Shown one piece after another: positions 19,640-27,813 of a stretch of DNA of 28,132 nucleotides; positions within the stretch are counted from its first letter, which is position 1, and the number at the start of each line of letters is the position of its first letter. A program made the translations under genes and the position numbers. The notes beneath the pieces were generated by a model, which ran no database searches, was not told the DNA's origin, and saw only the letters and a list, made by a program, of their open reading frames with translations. The stretch covers positions 1-28,132 of IMG/VR virus record IMGVR_UViG_3300034101_001713, one strand, 5' to 3'. The DNA comes from a virus.

Positions 19640-21015
19640 TAGTTGCTCCCCATCTCACGAAGTCCAGCAAATGTACCAAACCCTGTCGCCAACTGTGCAA
19701 GCGGTGACTGACCCATCTCAGTAGTATAGCCACTTTGAGTCGTCGTAGATGGCAAATATTGACCAGTCCCCTTAAGCTGCGCTTGATACCAATCAAGCTG
19801 CTGCTGTGGATACCGCTGCTGCTCTTGGAACTGCTGGTAGGCTGCATCAAGCTCACGTTGTTTCTGAGACTGTTGCGCCTGACCAATCGTCTCCATCGCC
19901 GCCGCATCTTGTGCAACCATGCGCTGTTGGTTAGTGCCAAGATCAGCCAACTGACCAAGTGCGCTCTGCTGTCTCTGGGCTTCGCTCAACGACAGACTGC
20001 CAATACCCTGACCAATGTTCTGCAAGGCTGAACCGTAGTTCTGAGTTGCACCCGCAACCTGTTGGCCGAGACCCGCGTACTGCTCTGCACCCTGCATGAT
20101 TCTGCTGAGATCCTGACCACGGATACCAGCAAGGTTTTGTGCGCCTTGCATGAGAAGCTGTTGTTGCTGCGCCGTCATGCCGCCAGCAGTCTGACCCAAC
20201 TGAGCCTGTTGACTGCCTGCCTGAAGCATACGAGCCAGATCGGTCTGTGATGCCCCTAGAGCCTGACCGTAGCCTTGTTGCAGTGCCTGTGACTGCTCAC
20301 GCAGTACAGCCTCTTGCGTGTCTCTCAAAGCCCTTGCGCCGAACTCGCCCATGCGAGAGCCGCCAAACTGACCTGCACGGATAAACTGATCCGATACCGC
20401 AGGCAGAAGGTTCTCACTTAAGTTCCGTCCACCTAACTGCGCGATTTGATTGGTAACCGCTTGCGTATAGGGGTTCAGGTAGTTCATGGCCAACGGAGCA
20501 GAACTCTGTGCCGCGTTCAAGCCAAGGGCGCTACCTTGCATCAAAAACGGTGCAGCAGTCTCAAGACCCGACATACCCATCGCTTGGTAGGTCTGTGGTG
20601 CGGCTACGTTAAACGCATTCTGACGCAGCGCGTTGCCCAGTTCAGCAGATGACTGGTTGATGTACGGCTGTTGGGTCAGCATCGGGTTGTAGCCAGCAGC
20701 AGCCTGCATGTAGCCTACACCAGAGGTCACGCCGGGCGTTTCACCGGCCAGTGACTGCGTACCTTTCATCGCCACATCGTAAGACGGTTGCCATGCGCCA
20801 ATATTCTGACGTACCGATTGATATGCCGCAGTCTGGTCAGGTGTCTGACCTGCAACTCTCGGCATTGAGTACGGTTCAAAGGGCATGTCAGCGACAGCTT
20901 TCGCAGCCGACATCTGCTGATACAGCAAGTCCTGATACCACTGCGGGGTTTGTCCAGCGGTTGCAGTCTGCCCAGAAGTAGCCTGTGTAGGTGTGCCTTC
21001 AAAGAGACTTGACAT
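19639..21015 (-). CDS. Gln/Ala-rich internal virion protein (458 aa)
   Basis: 458 residues, very rich in Gln, Ala and Gly. The N-terminus (TAGQTPQWYQDLLYQQMSAA) leads to long helical stretches such as TQEAVLREQSQALQQGYGQA and LAQLGTNQQRMVAQDAAAM-like segments. No Cys or catalytic motif is visible. Such proteins in podoviruses with SU10- or P22-like tails are ejection proteins packed near the portal. Coupled to its neighbours by stop/start overlaps at 21015 and 19639. The function is inferred from composition and position only. Confidence 0.65.
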   Translation of the reverse strand: MSSLFEGTPTQATSGQTATAGQTPQWYQDLLYQQMSAAKAVADMPFEPYSMPRVAGQTPDQTAAYQSVRQNIGAWQPSYDVAMKGTQSLAGETPGVTSGVGYMQAAAGYNPMLTQQPYINQSSAELGNALRQNAFNVAAPQTYQAMGMSGLETAAPFLMQGSALGLNAAQSSAPLAMNYLNPYTQAVTNQIAQLGGRNLSENLLPAVSDQFIRAGQFGGSRMGEFGARALRDTQEAVLREQSQALQQGYGQALGASQTDLARMLQAGSQQAQLGQTAGGMTAQQQQLLMQGAQNLAGIRGQDLSRIMQGAEQYAGLGQQVAGATQNYGSALQNIGQGIGSLSLSEAQRQQSALGQLADLGTNQQRMVAQDAAAMETIGQAQQSQKQRELDAAYQQFQEQQRYPQQQLDWYQAQLKGTGQYLPSTTTQSGYTTEMGQSPLAQLATGFGTFAGLREMGSN

Positions 21016-22850
21016 TATTTAGCCCTCGCTTTCATGTATTGCAGTGGCGACTTTGCCTTCTGCGGAATGTCTTTAACACCAGCACTACGATAAGACCTGC
21101 GAACATTTTCCATCAGCTTGTACAAAGCCTCAGAACCTTTCTCAATCGATCCGTTGCCAAGAGCCATTACCGCCGCACGAGGCACGCGGAACTCACCATC
21201 GCTGACCAAGGCAGGCACAGCGTCAGATCCTGAACCCATCTCCTGATCACCAACTGCGCTGCCAACCATCGACTCAAGCGCACGCACACCCGCGCTGGTA
21301 GAGCCAGAGCCTAATGCACTGACAACGTCAGCAGAGATGATAAAGTCACCGTCAGTCAAGTCCATGCGAATAAGGTCATCCTGTCCATCGCCGGGGCCAC
21401 CAATGGCCAACCGTGTGGGATCACCATCAACATACCCACCCTCGGCGTATCGTGCCAGACCGCCAACTTTAGCGCCCATCACAGGCTGAGAAAGTTTAGG
21501 CGCATTCTGGCTGATGGAGTTCATGAACATGCCAAAGTTCTGGGCAAAGCACGCGCCAAAGTGCGGAGCGTTATCGCACGCAGTGAAGTTGGACATTGCA
21601 TCGTAAACAGGGCGTGTATCAGGGTTTGCGCCCAACATGCTTGCAGCCTGTACCGCAGCCTGTTTGTTAGGCACTTGCGATAACTGAGAGATCACTGCCG
21701 ATATTTCTGGTCGGTTGATGTCGATCAGGTTGCTGACCGCTGGGGCTATGCCTGCCGCAAGTTGTGTAGGCGCAGCCGCAGGCGATCCAATATTATACAA
21801 GCCAGATGGGCCACCAGCCATTGGAGAAGGCATCATGATGCCTGACGCAGGATCAAAGTATCTGTTTCTTTGCAGTGGATCTTGTTGATTAATGCCATAA
21901 GATGTTGCCTGACCTGATCGGAACTTTGCCAGAGCCTCATCTGCTGCGCTCATAGCCCCGCCCAGCACGCCCCCCGCGATTGCACCTCGACCAATGTCAC
22001 CACCCGTCTGGCCAGCGATATTCATACCCTGTGCAGCCCCTAGAGCCGCCTGCTGCATTAGTGGGCTACCAGCAAGACCTTGCTGCACGAAATTGGAGTT
22101 GCTGATCTGGTCAGCACCGTAGCCAGCGCCAGCAGCCGTCAGAGCGCCTGTCAGTGGGTCTCTGCCTGTTAACGCAGCACCACCAGCGCCAGCAATGCCG
22201 CGACCTATGGCGGTCTGTATCTCAGGGTTCTGCACGCCCGGCACGACACTGCCAAGGCTTTGTGCTACGCCCGGCGTTGATGCGAATGCACCCAGACCAC
22301 CAGTGATTGCACCCTTCTTTCCACCAGTGATACCGCCAGCAATAGCACCAGAGGCCAATGTGTTTGCTGTGCTGCTTGCCGCAAGGAGTTTCGGAGCAAT
22401 CTTGCCGAGTGCGCCTGAGACCAATGTGTTTAGTCCCGGTATCGGGGTAAACAGACTCAGCACGCTCAGTACAGGCGCAATCTTCTTCAGAGCCTTCTTA
22501 ACCTTGCTAAAGAACCCGTACTCTGGAAGACCAGTCTCTGGGTTGATGATTGGATCACCAAATGCTTTACGCATCTGTTCAAATTCATCAGGGTTAACGT
22601 GGATCAAGATAGTGTCATCATGACGACCCGCACCGCGAACTTGTTTCGCCGCCTTGTGCAGACCACCCTTCTTGTAGGACATGTACTCGCCCATCGACCC
22701 GTCTACATCAGGATCAAAGCCACGGATGACTAACGGTCTGCGACCTGCACCACCACGAAGGTACTCGTCAGGCAGATAAATCTCGCGCTCCTCCTCGACT
22801 GCTGGACGGTCACCAATCTTGATCTTGCTCTTCTCGTAGCCTTGCATCAT
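21015..22850 (-). CDS. Internal virion protein with duplicated C-terminal motif (611 aa)
   Basis: 611 residues from the ATG at 22850, overlapping the previous stop (ATGATG) with GGAGAG six bases upstream; a start 30 bases earlier would lie in the previous gene. Residues 105-300 are Gly/Ala-rich and partly hydrophobic (KKIAPVLSVLSLFTPIPGLN, ITGGKKGAITGGLGAFAS). The C-terminus carries two related units (about 488-520 and 539-571): LTDGDFIISADVVSALGSGS and LVSDGEFRVPRAAVMALGNG, each followed by a helix. I know this DGEF...ADVV...LGNGS motif from internal virion or tape-like proteins of aquatic phages. An ejection role fits. Confidence 0.75.
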   Translation of the reverse strand: MMQGYEKSKIKIGDRPAVEEEREIYLPDEYLRGGAGRRPLVIRGFDPDVDGSMGEYMSYKKGGLHKAAKQVRGAGRHDDTILIHVNPDEFEQMRKAFGDPIINPETGLPEYGFFSKVKKALKKIAPVLSVLSLFTPIPGLNTLVSGALGKIAPKLLAASSTANTLASGAIAGGITGGKKGAITGGLGAFASTPGVAQSLGSVVPGVQNPEIQTAIGRGIAGAGGAALTGRDPLTGALTAAGAGYGADQISNSNFVQQGLAGSPLMQQAALGAAQGMNIAGQTGGDIGRGAIAGGVLGGAMSAADEALAKFRSGQATSYGINQQDPLQRNRYFDPASGIMMPSPMAGGPSGLYNIGSPAAAPTQLAAGIAPAVSNLIDINRPEISAVISQLSQVPNKQAAVQAASMLGANPDTRPVYDAMSNFTACDNAPHFGACFAQNFGMFMNSISQNAPKLSQPVMGAKVGGLARYAEGGYVDGDPTRLAIGGPGDGQDDLIRMDLTDGDFIISADVVSALGSGSTSAGVRALESMVGSAVGDQEMGSGSDAVPALVSDGEFRVPRAAVMALGNGSIEKGSEALYKLMENVRRSYRSAGVKDIPQKAKSPLQYMKARAK

Positions 22851-23080
22851 GCTAACTCTCCGCACACCCGTTCTGCCCACTCTTTCCAGTCGTCAAACTG
22901 GTAAGGGCTGGGGATATTAAAACCACCGAGACTCAGAGGCGCAAGTAATTGAACGCCCCAGTCCTGCCATTTGTTGTCATCCATCAGCTTGCCAAATATG
23001 CCATACTTATCAAGATCATTTGATATCTGGTCAGCCCAATCTCTAAGCTTCATGCCTGTCGGTCTGGTAATAATGATCAT
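22847..23080 (-). CDS. Small structural-region protein (77 aa)
   Basis: 77 residues, MIIITRPTGMKLRDWADQIS, then DKYGIFGKLMDDNKWQDWGV and WKEWAERVCGELA, rich in Trp and charged residues. It sits between the nozzle-like protein and the 611-residue ejection protein, with overlaps at both ends, so it is translated with virion genes. Not recognised; likely a minor tail or chaperone component. Confidence 0.65.
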   Translation of the reverse strand: MIIITRPTGMKLRDWADQISNDLDKYGIFGKLMDDNKWQDWGVQLLAPLSLGGFNIPSPYQFDDWKEWAERVCGELA

Positions 23081-24906
23081 CCTAGCACCGTGTGGTCGCC
23101 AGTATCGATCTGGGCAATGATCTGACCCATCTGATATGTCCCGCCGACAGCGTTAGAGGTGAAAGTTAATCGAAGCTCACGCCTCTGCTCCTTCAGCATC
23201 ACAATTTCTTCATAAGGCTGCGAGGCAGACTCAGGGAACTCAAATACCGTACTAAACACCTCTGGCGCTCTGGCGTTAGCTCGACCAACTACCTGCAATG
23301 TCATTGGCCCTGACTGCACAAAGTCTGGCTCAACAGCCATCACCCTAACCTTGGCATTCATTGACTGCGAGGCCACAACTGAAATGTCAGCCGTTGTGAA
23401 AAAGCTGTTAATAGGTTGTAGATTAATTCCATCAATCTCATCAACACCCTTCTCGTGCAGCCACACTTTGTAGCCGTCATCAGTCGGCACAACACCAGTG
23501 AGGATCGGAGCCTGCAAACCGTTGTTGTACACCCCTGCCGACCTACCAAGGTTAGGCAGCTCAGTGTCGTACCATGTGTTCTCTCGGACGTTGTAAATTA
23601 CCGCATGGGTACACTCAGTAGCGTCACCCCTCGGATAACACCACCAGATCTCACCAAAGCGAGGCACTTTGAATGCAAACACCTTTGGTCTGTTACCTTC
23701 GGTGACATTATCAAAGAAGTAGTTCAGATTCAGAGTGTTTTCGACCTCACGAACCACGCCATTGAACATCAAGAATCTGTCAACACCAGCCCAGTACAGG
23801 ACACCGTCATAGTCAACCACGCAATTGGGTGACATGATCGAAGTCTCTGTGGCAATAACGTCAAACTGGAACACAGTTGCGCCACCAGTAAACGACATCC
23901 GCACCACCGCGTCATAGGCGAACAGCAAGGCAGCAGGGGCGTTACCCGCGCCAGCACGCAGTGAGACACCCTTTATAAACTTCTGGCTCCACGGCCTTGC
24001 CTGACCGCTTCCAGAACCTGTGAGATCTGCCGGAGCGCCCGGCACTGACCAGCCAACCATCCCATCCGTACCGAAGTACACGAGGTATGGGTGGGCAACA
24101 ACAATCCCGCCAGTGGCATTCATCCCCGAAGGCAGCGGTATGTTCTCAAGCTTACTTGTTCCGAGAGCATCGCCATAAAATATCTGCCCACCAACGTCAT
24201 TGCAGGTACAGCTTAAATTCGGCGCAACATGTGCAAGGATATAATTCTGTGACGCACTCGGATCGTACTGAAAGTCAAACATCCACATGTTCAGTGGATT
24301 GCTCTCAAGCGGAACCTGACCACCCGCAAGATTGGTAGTCGTCGTGGTTATGGTTGTGCTGGTGCATGCAACAACGTCTCCGTTCTGCGCCGTACCCTCA
24401 GTGACTGAGGTGATCGTAATGACTGCGCCTACTGCCGAAGCAGTAAAGTTAACCGTAAAAGCATTGATGTTTGCCGCTACGTTTGCTGCTGTGGTCGCCA
24501 GATCTGTATCAAATGTTTCTGCGCCAGACATAATCTGGACACCGTCAACGGTTATCCCATCAACAGAACCGCTTGCGCCGCCAGTAAGCTCAACAGAGCC
24601 TGATGGAGCCACGCCGGGCGTTCTGTCCGTGATGATTGATGTGTTACCACTGCCGTCAATTGTAAATCGCTCCAGCACGCTTTCTGAACCGCTGTGGCAG
24701 TATTGGAAGCCTTGCTGTGTCCACGCACTGATGCCGCGAGAGACCTCTGTCAAATACTTACTGATGGATCGGTAACCGCCAACCTTTCGTGGAAGCCCAC
24801 GCTGAAATCTTACCCACTGGCCATCAGTGTAATTGTCGCCCTCAAAAATAGTGCCGTCCCGCTTGATGCCGGGCTTGGACGCTATGATTGTGGTCATGAT
24901 TGGCAT
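23077..24906 (-). CDS. Tail nozzle / DNA stabilisation protein (P22 gp10-like) with inserted domain
   Basis: 609 residues. The N-terminal part (DNYTDGQWVRFQRGLPRKVG, GYRSISKYL) and the long beta-rich repeats that follow (RMSFTGGATVFQFDVIATET, CVVDYDGVLYWAGVDRFLMF, VFAFKVPRFGEIWWCYPRGD, YNVRENTWYDTELP) fit the beta-propeller-type nozzle/packaged-DNA stabilisation protein that closes the short tail. Residues about 103-196 (SVDGITVDGVQIMSGAE, TTAANVAANINAF, Thr-rich end) look like an inserted Ig-like domain breaking the propeller. The C-terminus is a beta domain (MTLQVVGRANARAPEVFSTV). Starts as TAATG on the tail fibre-like gene. Confidence 0.75.
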   Translation of the reverse strand: MPIMTTIIASKPGIKRDGTIFEGDNYTDGQWVRFQRGLPRKVGGYRSISKYLTEVSRGISAWTQQGFQYCHSGSESVLERFTIDGSGNTSIITDRTPGVAPSGSVELTGGASGSVDGITVDGVQIMSGAETFDTDLATTAANVAANINAFTVNFTASAVGAVITITSVTEGTAQNGDVVACTSTTITTTTTNLAGGQVPLESNPLNMWMFDFQYDPSASQNYILAHVAPNLSCTCNDVGGQIFYGDALGTSKLENIPLPSGMNATGGIVVAHPYLVYFGTDGMVGWSVPGAPADLTGSGSGQARPWSQKFIKGVSLRAGAGNAPAALLFAYDAVVRMSFTGGATVFQFDVIATETSIMSPNCVVDYDGVLYWAGVDRFLMFNGVVREVENTLNLNYFFDNVTEGNRPKVFAFKVPRFGEIWWCYPRGDATECTHAVIYNVRENTWYDTELPNLGRSAGVYNNGLQAPILTGVVPTDDGYKVWLHEKGVDEIDGINLQPINSFFTTADISVVASQSMNAKVRVMAVEPDFVQSGPMTLQVVGRANARAPEVFSTVFEFPESASQPYEEIVMLKEQRRELRLTFTSNAVGGTYQMGQIIAQIDTGDHTVLG

Positions 24907-26093
24907 TAGAACGTGCCTCCAGACAATGTCCCAAGAGCCGCATAAGCAGCAGCTTGTGAAGCAGCCGTGAACAGCGCATCGCCTACAGTGGTCGCACCCA
25001 AGTTAATCCGCGCAGCAGACGCTGTAGTTGCGCCTGTGCCACCTTGGTTTATTGCAACAGGCAATGAGATCGTGGAGGTGTCTGCGTCAACAACGTCAGA
25101 GCCATCGCAGTAGAAAATGCCTCGCGCACCAGCAGAGATGGTTACGCCTGTGCCGCCTGATGTCTTAACTGTCAGCGTGTACGAGCCAGTGGTTGAGTTA
25201 GTCACCCAGTACTGCTGTACCGTGTTAGGGACAATGATGTTTCGGTTGCCGGTCAAAGCCCCTGTAAAGTTATAGGCAATACGGTTCAGCTCGTTACCTG
25301 CCAAAACGTAGTTACCTGTTCCTGCCACTGCAATCGTTGTGTAGTCAAAAGCAAACTGAGCAGGCTGACCAAGACCAATGGTGTAGAATTTTGTGCCATC
25401 GGTAACAATGATCGATGAAGCTTCGGGCTGGTAGGCAAGCGAAGCCAGATCGTCGATTGTTGCAGTCCCGCCCGGCGTTGCCGTCACGTTACCGCCACCA
25501 GCATTACGCAAAACAATAAACCAATTATTGCCCACAGTAATAGGGTCAGGCAGTGTCAACGTACCCGAGCCAGATCCAGTCCAGACAAATGTGAATGCCC
25601 TGTCAGATACACCAGCCGTGTAGTTTGAGTTAAACGTGTTAACAGGCATTGCTGTTGACAGCGCCGTGCCAATAGCCTTTAAACCTGTGCCTGCCAGCAA
25701 AGATGCGTTTGCAGCACTGACTGATGCGCCGTACTGGAATACCTGCCACACACCAGCAGCAGTGTTGTTGTTGGACAGGTATATCTGAAACACGCTACCA
25801 GCAGCAGCACTGAGTATTTGCGTACCTGCGTTGTTTTGGACAATGAAGCTAAACGATCCCAAGTTGTTGAACAGGATAGTCTCGCCATCACCAGCCTCGT
25901 CAGCAGGCGGTAACTTGATTACTCGACCAGCCTGATCTTGAGTAACGTCTATAATCCGAGCCGTGAAGTTGCCAGTGGCAGATGACTCTACCGGCCAGTT
26001 CAGCGTTACGTTTGCCGTGAGGTTGTATGATGCATACGAGATTTCACTCGGGTAAATATTTGCACCACCGAATACATCGGTATATGTGGTCAT
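24906..26093 (-). CDS. Tail fibre-like structural protein
   Basis: 395 residues, Gly/Thr/Ala/Asn-rich with beta-solenoid-like repeats and almost no Cys: NLTANVTLNWPVESSATGNF, GAGDGETILFNNLGSFSFI-like strands, GTGNYVLAGNELNRIAYNFT. Near the C-terminus is NQGGTGATTASAARINLGAT (about 349-368), the well-known tail-fibre repeat motif, followed by LFTAASQAAAYAALGTLSGG. It probably binds the host or links the fibre to the tail. It lies between the adaptor and the nozzle-like protein. No chaperone or peptidase domain is visible. Confidence 0.75.
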   Translation of the reverse strand: MTTYTDVFGGANIYPSEISYASYNLTANVTLNWPVESSATGNFTARIIDVTQDQAGRVIKLPPADEAGDGETILFNNLGSFSFIVQNNAGTQILSAAAGSVFQIYLSNNNTAAGVWQVFQYGASVSAANASLLAGTGLKAIGTALSTAMPVNTFNSNYTAGVSDRAFTFVWTGSGSGTLTLPDPITVGNNWFIVLRNAGGGNVTATPGGTATIDDLASLAYQPEASSIIVTDGTKFYTIGLGQPAQFAFDYTTIAVAGTGNYVLAGNELNRIAYNFTGALTGNRNIIVPNTVQQYWVTNSTTGSYTLTVKTSGGTGVTISAGARGIFYCDGSDVVDADTSTISLPVAINQGGTGATTASAARINLGATTVGDALFTAASQAAAYAALGTLSGGTF

Positions 26094-26722
26094 GCGTCCG
26101 TCCTCACTGCTGTTCTGTCAATGATGCGCTGGATGTCCTGACCAGACATGGACTGCGCTGCCCTGTCGTACATGGTCTGCCATGTCTGAATACGCTCATC
26201 GTTCTTCAGGAACGGAGTCGCCTCAAGCAGGCAAGCGTACAACAATAGATTCGGTGCAAAGTTGGTGAGCCAGTTCTGCTGGTTCTCGTCGTCAATCGGC
26301 TGGGGTAGCTCGTAGTAAAGAATCTCCAGAGCCGTGTTGGCCACAGGAGTGCCAGCGAACAACCAGTGTTGGTAGTCGTAGTCAGCATAAAACTCAACCA
26401 CGCCAAGTTCAGACTCGTCAGGCCAGTAGTTTCTTAGATAGTCGTAGGATCGTGTGAAGATTGGCGTGCCGTTGGCAGTAATGGATATGGTATCGCGCCA
26501 TCGGTCTGGCTTCAGAAGCACTGCAACACCCGCAGGCAGGGTGACGTTCATCGCACGAATGAACCCCTGTAGTTTAAGCTCAGTAGCAATTCGACGCTCT
26601 GCCAGCGCAACAAGCCTTGGCAATTGTTCAAATACTATCGGGTCGCTCTGCTCTGTAAATCCGCGCTCAAGGTATCTTCTCAGATCCACGAGCAGCGAAC
26701 TGTATGTCATCACGTATGCCAT
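26090..26722 (-). CDS. Head-to-tail adaptor protein (SU10-like)
   Basis: 210 residues. MTYSSLLVDLRRYLERGFTE, ALAERRIATELKLQGFIRAM, VAVLLKPDRWRDTISITANG, then LEILYYELPQPIDDENQQNW and FAPNLLLYACLLEATPFLKN match podovirus adaptor proteins that sit under the portal and connect it to the nozzle. The leader of about 87 bases before the ATG contains a good sigma70-like promoter (26775-26803). Its stop overlaps the fibre gene start. Family recalled from sequence pattern, no search done. Confidence 0.78.
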   Translation of the reverse strand: MAYVMTYSSLLVDLRRYLERGFTEQSDPIVFEQLPRLVALAERRIATELKLQGFIRAMNVTLPAGVAVLLKPDRWRDTISITANGTPIFTRSYDYLRNYWPDESELGVVEFYADYDYQHWLFAGTPVANTALEILYYELPQPIDDENQQNWLTNFAPNLLLYACLLEATPFLKNDERIQTWQTMYDRAAQSMSGQDIQRIIDRTAVRTDA

Positions 26723-26774
26723 GCGAGTCTCCGGTTCTTGGAGGGATGCTCATACAGCTTCCGCAATTTACATC

Positions 26775-26803
26775 ATTGTACTGAATTTACTCTATTATTC
26801 CAA
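26775..26803 (-). promoter_or_regulatory. Internal late promoter before the adaptor gene
   Basis: On the minus strand TTGGAA (26798-26803), a 17-base spacer, then TACAAT (26775-26780, five of six). It lies in the only sizeable gap of the late block and would give the adaptor, fibre and nozzle genes their own transcript. Confidence 0.5.
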
Positions 26804-26809
26804 TCAGAG

Positions 26810-27010
26810 TTACCAGCGCCCATCAGGGCAGCTCACGCCCTTGAATAACGCTTTCACAGGCATGTAGCAGCCACACTTGCGGCACACACTCAGGTCGGTC
26901 AGGGACGGACACGAAAAGCACTTCTGAAGCCTTTCGGCTACCGTCTCTGTGCGATCTTCTTGAGGCTCAGTAGTTAGGATTGCTGGGCTTTGATTTTCCA
27001 CCCGCAGCAC
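26810..27010 (-). CDS. Small zinc-ribbon protein (66 aa)
   Basis: Up to 66 residues; the start is uncertain because only GTG codons (27010, or 27001) are available upstream. The conserved core CFSCPSLTDLSVCRKCGCYM followed by PVKALFKGVSCPDGRW has five Cys positioned as a treble-clef or zinc ribbon. T4-like and cyanophage genomes carry short proteins with CGCFMKVK...CPxGKW near virion genes (from memory). The start overlaps the previous small gene by about 44 bp. Possible role in tail or baseplate assembly, unproven. Confidence 0.65.
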   Translation of the reverse strand: MLRVENQSPAILTTEPQEDRTETVAERLQKCFSCPSLTDLSVCRKCGCYMPVKALFKGVSCPDGRW

Positions 27011-27143
27011 CGCCTTTCTTCATTGCTCCACCAGAAGGGTAGCCCTTTTTGGACATGCCGCCGCCAGCCATCTTTTCAGTGCCGCCTGCTGCCTCGCCTT
27101 TCTTGTTCATGCCGCCTGCCGCCATGCCCTTAGCTTTCATCAT
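26967..27143 (-). CDS. Low-complexity Gly/Met/Lys-rich protein (58 aa)
   Basis: 58 residues, below usual cut-offs. It consists of repeats of the type GGM-KKG: MMKAKGMAAGGMNKKGEAAG, then MAGGGMSKKGYPSGGAMKKG. A GGAG ribosome site stands seven bases before the ATG at 27143, and the start overlaps the end of the upstream gene by 14 bp. Such Gly/Met/Lys peptides recur in late clusters of aquatic phages, function unknown; a DNA-condensing or virion filler role is possible. Confidence 0.6.
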   Translation of the reverse strand: MMKAKGMAAGGMNKKGEAAGGTEKMAGGGMSKKGYPSGGAMKKGGAAGGKSKPSNPNY

Positions 27144-27813
27144 TTTCTTTCTCCGCGTACAAGTTGTTAAAAGTAACTGCTGGGTCTAAATACGAATCGT
27201 CTTGCTCCGCACAGTGTATCCACTGCGAAGGTTTAAAGTCCGGTGCGCCTTCACCTGTTACCCAGTAAGCTGGGCTGGTGACGCGGACTCTGTTGTTAGG
27301 CAATGCTACGATGTTACCCGTCCATTTGCCAGCATCAGTTAAGATCAGGACGTGTGTCTGCTTGTGCTGCGCTGGGTCTTCAGCCACTTCGCTCTCAGCG
27401 TAGTCAACCGTGAACAGGTAGCGTCCCTTGAAGAACTGATTGTCGATCTTGCACAGCCACTGGGACGGTTTGGCGCGGTCGATGGATATGATGGAGTGGT
27501 GGTAAGAACTGCAATCCCACGGCTGCACAAAGTGCGTTTCCATCCTTTCCGGCCACTCTTCCAGCGGTATGTCACCAACCAAAGCTGTGATGGGCATTCT
27601 TGCCCACATCGCGCCGCCGTGTACGTTGGGTTGACTACCATCGTCTGCTTCGCACCCAGTAAAGATCAACTGAAAAGACAGACACCTGTCAGGCATGGTG
27701 GTGACCGCAACCGCCAGCGCATGGACATACTCGCCGTGATAGCCCTGATGGCCGTTGGTAAACTCTTTGCGTACCCAGCATTTAAAGTACGGAATGTTGC
27801 TTATAAGATACAT
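27130..27813 (-). CDS. Hypothetical late protein (227 aa)
   Basis: 227 residues, MYLISNIPYFKCWVRKEFTN, GYHGEYVHALAVAVTTMPDR, SLSFQL-type strands and HGGAMWARMPITALVGDIPL, rich in Trp and Cys, beta-sheet dominated. It is directly after the endolysin (stop and start adjacent at 27813/27814). I recognise it as a conserved unknown of aquatic phages but know no function; minor structural is the best guess from position. Confidence 0.7.
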   Translation of the reverse strand: MYLISNIPYFKCWVRKEFTNGHQGYHGEYVHALAVAVTTMPDRCLSFQLIFTGCEADDGSQPNVHGGAMWARMPITALVGDIPLEEWPERMETHFVQPWDCSSYHHSIISIDRAKPSQWLCKIDNQFFKGRYLFTVDYAESEVAEDPAQHKQTHVLILTDAGKWTGNIVALPNNRVRVTSPAYWVTGEGAPDFKPSQWIHCAEQDDSYLDPAVTFNNLYAEKENDES

